A DNA stretch of 64,000 nucleotides from Paraspadella gotoi (GCA_051294375.1 CM119265.1:22134278-22198277); one strand, 5' to 3'. Counted from the first letter of the stretch, positions 11,402 through 23,639 are shown. A program made the numbers and translations. The notes: generated from the sequence alone by a model not told the origin.

Positions 11402-14400
11402 TCGCTGGATAAAAACACCATAAACAAAAAGAAGATATATTTTGTTATGCTCGCTCCCTTCCCCTGCATTTCCCCTCCCGCCTTCTCCAACCTACCCTTC
11501 TTCTTCACGGCTAAAACACACAAACAAAATGTAAGAAATTTCCTTATCAACCGTCTTTCCTCCTCTTCCTCCTCCATCCTCTCGTCCTCCTGCCTCGCTC
11601 CTTCCCTCCTCCTCCTGCCTGCGCTGACGATCGATTATGTAAAGACGTAGAACATAATGAAACGAATCGTGTTACATACTTGTTGGCGTAGTAAGCGCTC
11701 CACATCTGTCGTGTAGAGCTTTCGCATTTACTGATCGCATTCTAAGAAACTTTTTTAAGTGAAAAAATAAAATTCTTAGTCGGGACGAGAAGGAGGGATC
11801 TTCCAGAGTTAGAGGGAAGTTTGGTTCAAGGTGTCGGGTGTCTGGTTCTGTCTTTTAATGTGTCTATAGACAGATGTTAAAGCATCGTACTGAAAAGAAG
11901 TGGGTTGAAAAAAAGAGAATATAGTACTGGGTGTTGGATGGAGAAGAGGATAATTAGAGTAGGTGATTTTTCTTTCATTTTTATTTTATTGCATACGGAA
12001 AGTATTTAAACAAAGGTTAATGTGTTTAAGATCAGATAGGAATTACAAAAAAAAAAGAGGGGATAGAAGATATATGGTATGGTTGGAAAAAAAATTTTTA
12101 AAAACCAATTTTGTGTATCGCAAGACAGAAGGAGCGCCAGGGCAGATTTAACCCTGGAAATCAAGTCTCTCTTGTTTTAAATTTTTTCTGTTAAAAAGGA
12201 GTGAGAAGACGAAGAGTTGTGCGTAAGTAGTTAGGGAAAAAAGAGGTTTTGGTAGTAGAGGGAGTGTAGAACAAGGGTGGGATGGTGGAAACGATGGGGT
12301 GGTTTAGACGTGGATATAGTAGGCTGTGTAAACGGAAGAGAGGGTTTCGTGGGTGGAAGGAATTCTCGCTGTGGGGCGTAAGCGATTAGCGCGTCGAGAG
12401 AGATTCGAAGTATTTCTCTCTCTCTGCTGCTCTCTTCTCTCTCTCCTTTCTCTCTCTCGTCTCTCTGAGTCTGCTGCTTCGTCTCCGTCTCTTCATGCTC
12501 GGTCTCTCTCGTCTCATCTTGTAAATTTGACGAGAAGAACGTTTGATCTCGTTTGAGTTGAAAAAAAAGGTAATTGAATTGGTCGGCAACCATCTTTTCG
12601 AAATTTGCAGTATCCGGAGAATCGAAAAGCTAATGGGTACAAAAATTATTTTTGATGAGAAAATTGATCCATGTTAAACTTCGGCGAAAAAAATAAATAT
12701 TTTATGTAAATATTTTATTTTATGTGCTCGATTTATTTATTATTTGTTTATTTTGTAGAAGTATGTTTGTCGGCGAAAAAGTAAATCAGTATGTTTTGAT
12801 TAAGATCGTTTTATTTATTCTCATTTTATTTATTTATTTTTTTTGGTAATACTAATTTTTACTTTTGTAGGTTATATTTTGTTTCATTACTATATGGGAA
12901 AGAAGTGCGGCCAAGATAGAGTACATTGTGCAAACCTGGTAAGGAAAGACGATGGAAAATCTGCGCGATAAGGAGTGGAAGTGATTTTTTTAGTAATTTT
13001 CGTGCCGATTAGTGAATTAAAGGTGTTTTTTCAGGTGTTCCGTGTTTTCATCGATATCTAAATTGAAATTCCATAAGGAGATGGGGGAAATTGAAGAATC
13101 AAGGATCGTTGAGAAAATCAATTCACTCATTCGACATGTGGTCGAAGATTTTTGTTAGGAAATAGGATTTAGGGACAAATATTTAGGCTTGCGACTTGAA
13201 ATGAGCGGAACTGGCGATATAGTATGTTATTCTTTGATATATGTGGATCAGATAGTGTTAAGGTAATAAGAGTTGGCTAAGGTATGGTTCCAGTATGGGA
13301 TCTGTTTATTAATGTAGTCATGATGGTGATAATCAAATGTTATGTTTAAAGAGAAAGTATGAAAAGAAATGATTTTATTTTTTGTTGGGGGGGGGCACGA
13401 AGAGTGAGTGCGAAGTCGTAGACAAACCACATCTGTTGTTAGTCTTTTGTTTGTTTAATTTCCGTGCAGAGAAGTGTGCCGGGTGATATAGCAGGAAGTG
13501 AGACTTTCAGAGGTGTTGTGAGTCTCAACGTCCTTCTCATTAGGCGTGCTTCAGATAACGTCTTTGGTGGTACATTCGATCCCTTTTGCATGCAATCAAT
13601 CGACATCCTTGTATCCTAACGGAGGTCTCAGGTTGATGCTACAAGTGTCGATTATTCGCGCTCCATGATTCGAAGTCGCTCTGTCCTCTCTCTTTTTTTT
13701 CCCTGCCGCTCCTCCCCGCTCCCCCACGGCTTCGAAGTAGGTCAACGCTCACTTTCCGGCCGAAAAACTTTACTCTCGTCTCGGTCTCGATCTCTGCTCT
13801 CTCGCTTTCTCGCGTCCTCTGCGTTCTCTCTCGCATCTCCGTGTCTCTCGTCGTCTCTCTGCTCGTCTCTCTCTGCTCGGTGTTTACGCGTGTCCCACTT
13901 TTCCCTTCCTCTTTCTTGTCTTCTTCGCTGGTTTTTTGTTCGCGCGCCTTTTAATTGTCCCATCGCGCACGTTACCACCCCAACGAATCTCGTACGCGGC
14001 TCTCCTCCTGTTGTTTTATTTCCTGTTGTCGTCGGCAAAAACGATGTAGAGTTCGTCCGATCGAATCAAGTAGTTCAAAGGAAACGCGCCTCCAGGTCAG
14101 GGAAACGAACGAGAACGACGACGACGACGATCGACGAACGACGACGACGCGAGCGACGAACGAGCGACGACGGTACGACGAGCGACGACGACGAGCGACG
14201 CGACGACGACGACGACGACGACGACCGAAAAAAAAAACATTTTTGGGAGCAAAAAGAACAGAATACGGAATAAAGGATTAACCGCAGGATGAATGACGGA
14301 CATGGCGTTTACGTTGATGGATGTATTCGATGAATATGAGGAGCGACGGACGTACGGATGGCAACAATGGACGATGAATACGGACGAAGATTACAATCGC

Positions 14401-14608
14401 GACAACCGGCGGAAGAGAGGCGATGAACGATGAACTATGAACGATTTGTGATCCGAAGACAAGTTGCGAAACGATTTTAAAGAATAATGAAAAATTGTTG
14501 AAAGAAATTTTTCTAAAGGAACGAACTCTGAATAAAGCAAATTTGCAAAAAAAAGGGTTTGACAGAATTGGAAATTAGTATTATGGATTTTATTAACACA
14601 CGAGTTGT

Positions 14609-15985
14609 GAAAGAAGGGTAGTCCGCAGGATTGGGCGTCCCAGTATTATTGGGCCCCTTAAATTGCGCCCCAAAGGATTGCAACCCACGTACAGCATTGC
14701 GCACCACATAGAATTGGCAACCAATTAGTATTCCGCCCCACGTAAGAATTGCGCCCAAACATGGGACTTACACGCCCCTGTAGGATTCCGCCCGACGTAA
14801 AATTGCGCCCACTATAAGACTGCCGCCCGTAGAATTGGCGCCCATAGTATTGCGGCCCAGAACAAGGATTGTAGCCCCTGTTTGGATTCGACCAAGGACC
14901 CAACTTAGCCATTGGGTGCCCCCGAAGGATTGAGCCATAGTATTGCCCGCCCCATGAGAATTGAACCGCACCATAGGATTGGGCCCACGTAGGATTTCCG
15001 CCCACCTAGGATTCCCGCCCACGAATAGGATTGGGCCGCATGTAGGATTCCACCCATCTAGGATTCATCCACATAAGGATTTCGTCGCCAATAGGTATTA
15101 TTGGCCCACATAGGATTGGGCCCATATAAACCATGTAGTATTGCACGCTACATGGGAATACTGTGAATATTTCCCTTTCTCTTCATCTCTTTTTTTTTAT
15201 ATTTTTAAAAAAATTGTTGAGATTATCTTTTATAATGTTTATTTAATCATAATCATTGCATTTGATAATTTAGAAAATAGGTTTCTGTGGGCGCATAATT
15301 TTTTCTTAATTTTACGCAAGAAGAATTTTAAAAGTTATAATTATATTTTTTTATTTAATTTTTTGTGCTCTATCAGAATCCATGCAAAATAATCTAGTGA
15401 TTTATTTTTTTAAAAAATATCATTATATTAGTAATATCGTAAATTTTGTTTAGCAAAGTAAGAAAGAGGTCTATCTTAGGTTAGGTTGAACTTGTTTTTT
15501 ACGTGGGCGCGAAGCATCAGGGCCTGCACTCCTACATGGGTCCTCGCAATCCTACGTGGGACCAATCATATGTGGGCCTAATTTGTATGTGGGGCCCAAT
15601 TGCCTACGTGGGCACGCAATCATATGTGGGCCGGAAATTATATGTGGGCGCGCAATTGTATGTGGGCCCAATCCTACTGGGTTGCAAATCTATGGGCGCA
15701 ATCCGATGGGCGGCAGAACGCTACACGGGTTCAGATTATACCTGGGCCCAATCCCTTTTGGGTCGCAATCCTATGGGGCGCAATTCTTGTGGGTGCAACG
15801 CTCCCTAAAGTGGGCGCAATTCTACTGGGCGGAATAATATGTGGGCGAATACTACGTGAGGCGCAATCCTAATTGGGCGCAATTCTAGCATGGGCACGAT
15901 CCTGCGGGTGTAATTTAGTAAGTGGGCGCAATGCTGTGGGCGCAATTTTTTCTGGGCGCAATCCTACGTGGGACAATCCTTAATG
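14609..15985. mobile_element. Candidate foldback-type element: subrepeat blocks in inverted orientation around an AT-rich core
   Basis: Block one (14609-15139) is an array of about 16-base units of the type AGGATTGCGCCCACGT. The core (15150-15500) is AT-rich with no ORF. Block two (15500-15985) is an array of the reverse complement (ACGTGGGCGCAATCCT). Long terminal inverted repeats made of short subrepeats are the hallmark of foldback and Galileo-like DNA elements. No transposase is visible, so this would be non-autonomous. It is absent at the matching place in the first copy (10106). The right end reads AATGGAACCGCG. Confidence 0.55.
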
Positions 15986-15989
15986 GAAC

Positions 15990-16080
15990 CGCGTTCGTTT
16001 AATATTTTTTCTTTCTGTCATCTAATATATATTATTTATTATTGTTATTATTATTTATTATATTGCCAATGCTCTTTTCC
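15990..16080. other. Small segment inverted relative to 10107-10190
   Basis: The reverse complement of this stretch (GAGCATTGGC...ATATATTAGATGA...AAACGAACG) matches the plus strand at 10107-10190. It sits between two subrepeat blocks of opposite orientation, as expected for inversion by recombination between element copies. Confidence 0.65.
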
Positions 16081-16372
16081 AAGCGTTCCATAGGATTGTA
16101 GCCCACGTAGGATTGCGCGCCAGAAAATTTGCGCACCACAGCATTGGCGCCCACTTATAATTACACCCGCAGGATTGTGCCGCATTCGTAGAATTGCGCA
16201 CAATTATGGAATTGCGCCTCCGTAGTAATTCGCGCCCACAATATTATTATTCCGCCCAGTAGAATTGCGCCCACTTAGGATTGCACCCACACGAATTGGC
16301 GCCGGCATAGGATTGGCGCGCCAAAGGATTGGGCCCAGGTATAGATTGAACCCGGTGTAGGTCTGGCGCCAT
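16081..16372. mobile_element. Third subrepeat block (partial element)
   Basis: Begins CGTTCCATAGGATTG, the reverse-complement form of the right end of the preceding element (CAATCCTTAATGGAACCG). It then runs as about 16-base units of the GGATTGCGCCCAC type. The sequence collinear with 10200-10432 resumes after it. Confidence 0.55.
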
Positions 16373-16639
16373 ATTATATAAAGACGGTATTAGCATGATT
16401 GAGAAATGAGGATTGCTAAAAAAGAAAAGAAGGAAAAACAGATCAAATTGAAAAAAAAGTGGCGGGAAAAAAATTACAATAGATCCTTTATGATTTTATC
16501 TGAACGAAAAAGATATAAAAATAGAAGGGAAAGAGGAAACAGATATAATGGTTACGGAAAAGGGGAAGGATTAAGATTGATAGATGATAGCGCAAGACAT
16601 TTAATGTTGGATTATGCGTTGTTATGAATCATGTTATAG

Positions 16640-17034
16640 ATGACGCTTTATGATGTTGTGATTCTTTTGTCATTAAAACGCGATTAAATTTTCGAACGTT
16701 GAACTTACTCAACAAACGATTTCTCATAATAGAATACTTTAAGGCCCAACCGTGCGACAAAAGCAATCGTATGCTTTCGCTGTTCCAGCTTGTCTCGTGG
16801 CTGGTTCTATGCCGACGACGACGAGGACGACAACCAAGAAGACTGGTGCCGACTGCAGGACAAGAAGTTTTTTTTAAAACGAATACTATTATATTTATTA
16901 TTTATTATTATTATTGATAATTCTATATTATTATTATTATTATTTATTATTATTATAATTATTATATTATTATTATTATTATTATTAATTAGTTATTATT
17001 ATTTATATATTTTTTATTAGATTATATATTTAGA

Positions 17035-17066
<32 letters not shown>

Positions 17067-17098
17067 ATCAATTTACGAGGCATGATTTTTCAAAAAAA
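16640..17098. repeat. ATT-rich tract before an assembly gap; no supported gene
   Basis: From about 16866 to 17066 the sequence is mostly ATT/TTA repeats. The stretch 16745-16865 is more complex, with a GAC-rich run, but no domain is recognisable. The block ends in 25 N. Confidence 0.7.
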
Positions 17099-17123
17099 NN
17101 NNNNNNNNNNNNNNNNNNNNNNN
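17099..17123. other. Assembly gap, 25 N
   Basis: Exactly 25 N, the same length as the gap at 44833. Both follow an indel-rich duplicated block. Confidence 0.99.
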
Positions 17124-17189
17124 ATCAAAATTAACTTTTATCCTTTTTTATATATTTATACTAATTTAAATATGGAATCCCATCCGCAC

Positions 17190-18374
17190 CTTGATCGTTT
17201 TTCCGATCGAGTTGGTGTCCGAGTTGAATGTGATGTTGATGATGCTGGTGCTGATGCTGCTGATGGTGATGGGGTTTGAGGTGGTGTTCGGAGACGAAGG
17301 GTTCCAAGTGATGCGTCGTCGGAGGAAGAGGCGACTCCAGATCTCCGAAGCTTTGGCGACAGTGGCTCGTCGAAGACGACGACGACGGCGTCGATTGTGG
17401 AGGGTAGAACTGAAATCAATCGAAGAATTCGATCATTACCGGTACGGCGGCCTTGTGGCCTAATGGAGAAGGCGTCGGCCTCCGGAGCCGAAGATTGTGG
17501 GTTCGAGTCCCATCAAGGTCGGTTATTACTTCTTTTTTTTCGAGTCCTTCGAGATAAAGGTCTCATTGATTTGCTATTTTCTTACCATGGCGTTTTGATG
17601 AGTAAATGAGTTTGAGTTGAAATCTGGAAAGTAATTCGCGGCTGCTGCGGCTGCTGCAGCCGCCGCCTCCGGATGGAAAGGGTGAGTTCGCGAATCCAAC
17701 CCTACCGAGAAAAAAATCGATATTTTAAACAAAGTGTAGTTTAGTAGATTACTGATTGCTGAAGCAGTTTATTTTTAAGAATATTATGTAATAAAAATGG
17801 CGGAAATTTATATTTTATTTTTGGCTTATTCCTAATAGATCAAAAAGATCAGCTTCTCAGCAACCGGATAAGGTTATCTCTTTCTCCGTTTCCTTATTAG
17901 TTTTATTAATTTTTATTCCCTTCCTGTTTTATCCCCTTTATTTATAATGTTGTTGTTTATTATTATTTGGAAGATATCTAAATTTAGGCGAGTTTACTTA
18001 TTCGAATTCTTACCTTCGGGCGGCGACAACGCGTCGTGATTCTGAGGTAAGTACGAAATTGCCTGCGCGTGCATCGACGGCGTCGCCGGCGTCGAGGGAA
18101 AAGACGCCATGGGATAACCGGCGCCGCCGAAATGCGATCCGGCGTTGAAGTCCGCATCGTTGGCGTGCTGAGGGAACGCCGACAATCCCGTCGTCGGATG
18201 ACCGGCGCCGCGTTGGGTCGACGACGCCGAAGAAGAAGTCGCGTTGAAAGCGGCGCTGACGCCCAAACTAAGCGGCGCGCCACCGGAAACGCCGAGAATG
18301 GCGCCGGCGGAAGACGTGGAGCCGAACTGAGTCCCGGCGCCCCACATGTCGATTTGGGCGGAAGGATTCAGTCG
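17190..18374 (-). CDS. Three upstream exons, probably of the E-protein gene (transactivation region)
   Basis: Exons 18014-18374, 17586-17701 and 17190-17409 join in phase on the minus strand with GT-AG sites. The first opens with RLNPSAQIDMWG and a Gly/Ser/Ala-rich stretch, similar to the HPSAxxW...G segment of vertebrate E-proteins, and ends SPPEG. The second has a run of nine alanines and NYFPDFN. The third starts FYPPQSTPSS and has a His/Gln-rich tail ending near DRKND. Low-complexity activation regions, strand and position fit the N-terminal side of the bHLH gene at 3314-5180. The linking exons are missing and a gap plus a duplicated block lie between, so a separate transcription-factor gene remains possible. 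Confidence 0.6.
17449..17521 (+). tRNA. tRNA-Arg (anticodon CCG)
   Basis: A 73-base cloverleaf. Acceptor GGCCTTG pairs with CAAGGTC (one G-U), discriminator G. Anticodon stem TCGGC/GCCGA encloses loop CTCCGGA, giving anticodon CCG. Internal promoters are clear: A box TGGCCTAATGG and B box GGTTCGAGTCC. A T8 run at 17533-17540 is the Pol III terminator. No intron. It lies on the plus strand inside the 176-base intron 17410-17585 of the minus-strand exons above. Confidence 0.95.
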
Positions 18375-18566
18375 CTGTTTTAATGATCAGAAGACGATGC
18401 AAAGAAATATTCTGTTAAGAATTTCTGAAAAATTTGAATAAATACTAGTATAACAAATAAAACTTAAAGTGACTTTGTTTTAAAGCCAACTTTTAAAATT
18501 TTAAAGCCACGCCTTTGCGGTTCTCTCTCTCTCTCTCTTTGTGGTCGTCTCTCTCTCTCTGCTCTC

Positions 18567-18664
18567 NNNNNNNNNNNNNNNNNNNNNNNNNNNNNNNNNN
18601 NNNNNNNNNNNNNNNNNNNNNNNNNNNNNNNNNNNNNNNNNNNNNNNNNNNNNNNNNNNNNNNN
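18567..18664. other. Assembly gap in a CT-rich tract
   Basis: 98 N, entered from a CTCTCTCT run. Confidence 0.99.
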
Positions 18665-19070
18665 CTCGCCTTGCTTCGATTTCAACTTGAGATATGAAAA
18701 CGAGCGTTTTGGTTCAGAAATCCGAGAAACCAACGATGTTATTTTTTAATTTCGATTTTTCGTTCGATTTTTCGAAAGGAGGATTTTTTTTCTTTTGTTT
18801 TTGTTTTAGAGGCGAGTTAAAAACAAAATAGCAATATACGGAAAGTTTATCGTAAAATCTGATTAATGTCAAGTTGTGTTTCCGCAGTTTAGACAACTGA
18901 GATATTAACATTTTAGGCTTGGTTGTTTTCTAAAGAAATTGAATGTAAACCACGTTTTCTAAAACTATTTTTGGTCGAAATTCCGAAAACACCCCTCGAT
19001 TGAAATCGCCCCGCGGAAAGATAAATGTCCCAAAAAACAAAAGGCAAAGTTGGCGAGTAAGCGATGTACT

Positions 19071-19721
19071 NNNNNNNNNNNNNNNNNNNNNNNNNNNNNN
19101 NNNNNNNNNNNNNNNNNNNNNNNNNNNNNNNNNNNNNNNNNNNNNNNNNNNNNNNNNNNNNNNNNNNNNNNNNNNNNNNNNNNNNNNNNNNNNNNNNNNN
19201 NNNNNNNNNNNNNNNNNNNNNNNNNNNNNNNNNNNNNNNNNNNNNNNNNNNNNNNNNNNNNNNNNNNNNNNNNNNNNNNNNNNNNNNNNNNNNNNNNNNN
19301 NNNNNNNNNNNNNNNNNNNNNNNNNNNNNNNNNNNNNNNNNNNNNNNNNNNNNNNNNNNNNNNNNNNNNNNNNNNNNNNNNNNNNNNNNNNNNNNNNNNN
19401 NNNNNNNNNNNNNNNNNNNNNNNNNNNNNNNNNNNNNNNNNNNNNNNNNNNNNNNNNNNNNNNNNNNNNNNNNNNNNNNNNNNNNNNNNNNNNNNNNNNN
19501 NNNNNNNNNNNNNNNNNNNNNNNNNNNNNNNNNNNNNNNNNNNNNNNNNNNNNNNNNNNNNNNNNNNNNNNNNNNNNNNNNNNNNNNNNNNNNNNNNNNN
19601 NNNNNNNNNNNNNNNNNNNNNNNNNNNNNNNNNNNNNNNNNNNNNNNNNNNNNNNNNNNNNNNNNNNNNNNNNNNNNNNNNNNNNNNNNNNNNNNNNNNN
19701 NNNNNNNNNNNNNNNNNNNNN
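19071..19721. other. Assembly gap
   Basis: 651 N. The right flank is AG-rich. Confidence 0.99.
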
Positions 19722-20445
19722 AGTTAGGTAGAAAAAGAGAGGGAAGAAAGAGTTGAACTAGATAGGAGAAAAGTAAGAAGAAAGAGAGAGGGAAAAGATT
19801 GAAGAGATAAGAGAAAGAGATATGAGAAAGAGAGGAGTCCAAAAATCTAAAAAAGAGGGAGGGGGAAAGAGAGTATGATTAGCATCGCGAATAAAAGAAG
19901 AATCAAGAAAAAGACACCAAATTTTTTTTCGGGGTTTCAAAATGTGTGATGATTTTATTTTTCGTTCATAAACTGATTTATGTGTCGATGAGATAGATTT
20001 CATATTTTTGTGTCTTTCAGCAAATTTTTAGTGTTTAAGAGATTTAAGAGATTTCACCTTTTTCGTAATACAAAACATTGGATATTATGAAAAAGATTTA
20101 TTTGTTTGAGCTTTGTACATGAAAAATTACGCGAGAATTAATGACTAATTTTAACTGTCATATTACGCAAAATATAATTTATAATGGTAATTATTTAAGC
20201 ACCGAGATATATTTCGGAACTAATTTTGTTAAAATAATTCATAAAACTAATTCCGATTCATTAAACCAATCATTTTTTCATTAAAGTTACATTCAGATCT
20301 GAAATAGTCACGTGACCTCGTCGCCGACTTCAAACAAAAAATCTTCTCAAAAGTTTTCTTTGTTTTTTCCCAAATTTCGAAAAGATGCGCGAAAAGGGAG
20401 AAAAAATGGAGGGACCAGAAAATCGTACAATGAAAAACAGAGAGA

Positions 20446-20450
<5 letters not shown>

Positions 20451-20492
<42 letters not shown>
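20451..20492. repeat. (AG)n microsatellite
   Basis: Perfect AG tract. Confidence 0.9.
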
Positions 20493-20498
<6 letters not shown>

Positions 20499-21140
20499 AA
20501 AGAATTCAATTTAAGACTGGAGGAATTAAGGCTTTACTATTAACAATATCGATTTAAATTCGGGAGCAGAAAGTACTTAATGCACTTTAATTCATGACAT
20601 GACATGACAAATAAAAACAAATAAAAAATAAATTAATGAAATGATGAATAATTCTTTTTTTTTTGGAAAACAGAGGCGCTGCCAAGAAACAAATAAAAAA
20701 GATCCTTGGAATTTTTTCAAATATTAAATTTTAAATTTGTTTTCGATGGATATTTAGGCTATTGATAATTGAATAATAAAGCTACAGATAACACTTATAT
20801 GTAAATAATTTTTGCAAATAACTTGAACAGTAAAGAAGAATTAAATTAATTAATTAATCGATACTAAGTCAGTGACTTGTAGACAAACCCGTACAGTACA
20901 ACCTCCTCGTCAGGGATCCTCGGTGGCCAAAGTAAAAAAGGAAAAAAAAAACGAAAACAGTTTAGAGGAGAAAATGAATAAAATTCACGGAAATTAAATT
21001 TCGGCCTCAAAAATCCGACGAATATAAAAAGGTAAATTCATTAGGAGGCCATAACAACAACGACAACAACGACGACGACCCCTGGGCGAAAATTAAGAAA
21101 TGTGTTTTCGACTCTTAAAGTAGTACGAGCGCCTCCTACC

Positions 21141-21193
<53 letters not shown>

Positions 21194-21661
21194 CTCTCTC
21201 TTCTCTCTGCGTAGAGGAGCTTCCCACGAATCACCCCCTTTACGCGGCGCCCCCGTTGCACCCCCTCTACGGGCCCCCCGCCATCCTCTTCGCCCAAACA
21301 TCGCGACGATGGGAATCGCGGGCGACCAGTAGGTGGGGAGAGCGCGGTTTGAAGAAAGAAGGGTGGGGTTACAGGAAGGTGAATGAGAAAAGGGGGTTCA
21401 TCTCTCTCTTTTCGTCTCTCCTCCCCTTCTCTGTTCCCTCTTTTCCGTTAAAAAATTAAATAAGCGGAGAGCAGAGAGACGAGAGAGACGCAGAGCAGAG
21501 AGAGAGAGAGCAGAGAAGAGATAGAGACTTTAAAAAAAATCTAAAGAAAAAGCTTCTCTCTCCTTCAAATTCGAGTCTGGTTTTCATCAAATTTTCCAGC
21601 ACAAAACTCGATTTTCGCTTTAATCCCCTTTGCGCCCCGGAGCAAAAAAAATTAAAAAAAG

Positions 21662-21664
<3 letters not shown>

Positions 21665-21755
<91 letters not shown>
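21665..21755. repeat. (TC)n microsatellite
   Basis: About 45 perfect CT units, the longest uninterrupted dinucleotide tract in the window. Such pure polypurine-polypyrimidine runs can form triplex DNA. Confidence 0.95.
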
Positions 21756-21758
<3 letters not shown>

Positions 21759-22271
21759 CACGTTAGAGTTAGAGCGAGAGCGATCGGCGAAATTTCAATC
21801 TTGAAAAAAAAAGTTAAGGTTGAGATACCGAAGAGAGACAACTCGGGAGAGAGAATGAGAAACTGAGTGTGAGATTGAGACAGAGTTATAGAGAGACAGA
21901 GACACTAAAACAGCTCTGGTCGTTTAAGGTATGAAAGAAATAGGACTTGGTTTGTCATCAATGATGGCAAAGTTAGTACATATATCATGTAAATTTTATA
22001 TATCATAATTAGAAACATAGGACTTGTTTACTCCTGGATTTGACAAATGTTTGAGGCGAAATTAATTGATTTTCGATAAATTTTAAATTTTACTAAGGAT
22101 TTGGAATATGTTCGGATCAAAGACCAAAAGTATTTTTGACAGAATAATTTTGTAGAATAACATTTTCATATTTCCATCTCACTAAAATAATCAAGATAAA
22201 GCTTACATTAATAGTATATATTAATATTATTATATTTTTAATTGTTGTTTTCCTTTCTTTTCGTTGGTTGA

Positions 22272-22428
22272 AGTTAGCAAGAGAAATATTTGATTTTTCA
22301 CAACGAATTTTTTTTATTTCACATTACAGACATGTTTCGAATTCGTTTTACACTGATGATGAATAGAACAACTATTCGAAACATGTCTGTAAAAAAAATC
22401 AATATTTTCTCTTGCTATATTTTTAATA
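22272..22428. repeat. Hairpin (imperfect palindrome), MITE-like
   Basis: The left arm AGCAAGAGAAATATTTGATTTTT...TTACAGACATGTTTCGAAT is mirrored by ATTCGAAACATGTCTGTAA...AAATCAATATTTTCTCTTGCT on the right. The inner arms pair almost perfectly around a loop of about 30 bases; the outer arms pair with a small bulge. No ORF. It could be a small inverted-repeat transposon or a structured RNA. Confidence 0.7.
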
Positions 22429-23639
22429 TAATATTAGTAAATTTCGTAATTTCAACGTCCCTCGGTTTTTTTCGGTACGAATGCAAAGTTATGCAAATTG
22501 CTTCCCCGTCGCCGTCGACATCCTTTGAAAATCGAGTTCACAACATAAGAGGAAAAAAAAAAGGAAGAAAAATCTTTCGTTTTCTCTTCCTTGTTTTTCT
22601 CGCCTCCTTCTCTTCTTCTTCTTCTTCTTCTTCTCTCTGAGAATCACCTCCTCCTCCTCCAACTCTTCCTCCTCCTCCTTTCCTTCCTCTCTTTCCTTTC
22701 CTCCTTTTTCTCATAATCCAGCTCAGAATTCTCGGACGAGAAAAAAAATAAAATGAAACACCAGCGGCGGCTCTCTCTTTTTTTTTCCTTCGTTTTTTTT
22801 TGTGCTTCACTGATAAAAAAATATATTGGAGAAGATAATTAATGAAAATTAATTACATAAAAAAAAATCACGATTTTGCAAAAAAACAAAACAAAACAAA
22901 AAAAACAACCAAAAAACCCAAAAAAAACAAAAAAACACGAGAATTAAAAATAAAAAAAATCAATTTTTTTTTAAATTAAAAGAAGTGGGGCTACATATTG
23001 CGTTAACGAGGAATAAATCAAATAATATAACTATTCTTTTTAAAATCGCATGATTGTCCGCAAAATCGGATCCGCCTTTATTAACAGCGTTTGATTTTTA
23101 ACTTGTTTACTAGTATAAACTAAGTTTTAAAATTGTATACCATGTTATTGCTTCTCTTTTTTTCGAAATTATTTTGCGTCGCTAATTTTTCTCTTCAACC
23201 AAAACTGCTTGTGGAAAAGGCCCCTGACCTTTGCGATTCCGTGCCACGTCGGCCAAAAACCGCCCATACAAACGTCCGAGGGGGGCGACGGGGCGTAGCT
23301 TGCCCTTCAAAATTCACTCGGTCTCCCCGTGAGCTGCGTTTATGTTTTCTCCTTTAGAAAAGGTTTTTTTTTTCTCTTGTGGTTAAAAACGAAAAGTTTG
23401 GGCGAATATCGTTTTTTAAAGTTCAGTGGAGAAACTTTCTCAATAGGGAATACTGGGAAGGAGAATAAAGTATTGGAGAATGCTGCGTGGCAGATAAGAA
23501 AAGCGAAACAGAGATAATTAAAAGAAGTATCGTAAAGGGTTATCAGAAAAGAAAATAAAAAAGAGGAGAAAGGAAAATAAAGTATAAAAAAGGACAATAG
23601 TAAAGTTCGTCTATTTAAACCGAAACATGGAAGGGGAAA

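Larger units (their letters stand above)
10815..16612. repeat. Second, indel-rich copy of 4697-10432
   Basis: Collinear with 4697-10432 but with scattered single-base insertions, most often extra G, T or C. It contains an additional 1.8-kb subrepeat element (14609-16372) and lacks the 2.4-kb segment. It runs up to a 25-base N gap at 17099. The error pattern looks like uncorrected long-read sequence or a second haplotype placed in tandem. A real recent tandem duplication is possible but less likely. Confidence 0.8.

Noticed and set aside
14620-16372. CRISPR-like array of short repeats
   Set aside because: The units are about 16 bases, adjoin with no unique spacers, vary freely and occur in both orientations in an animal genome.
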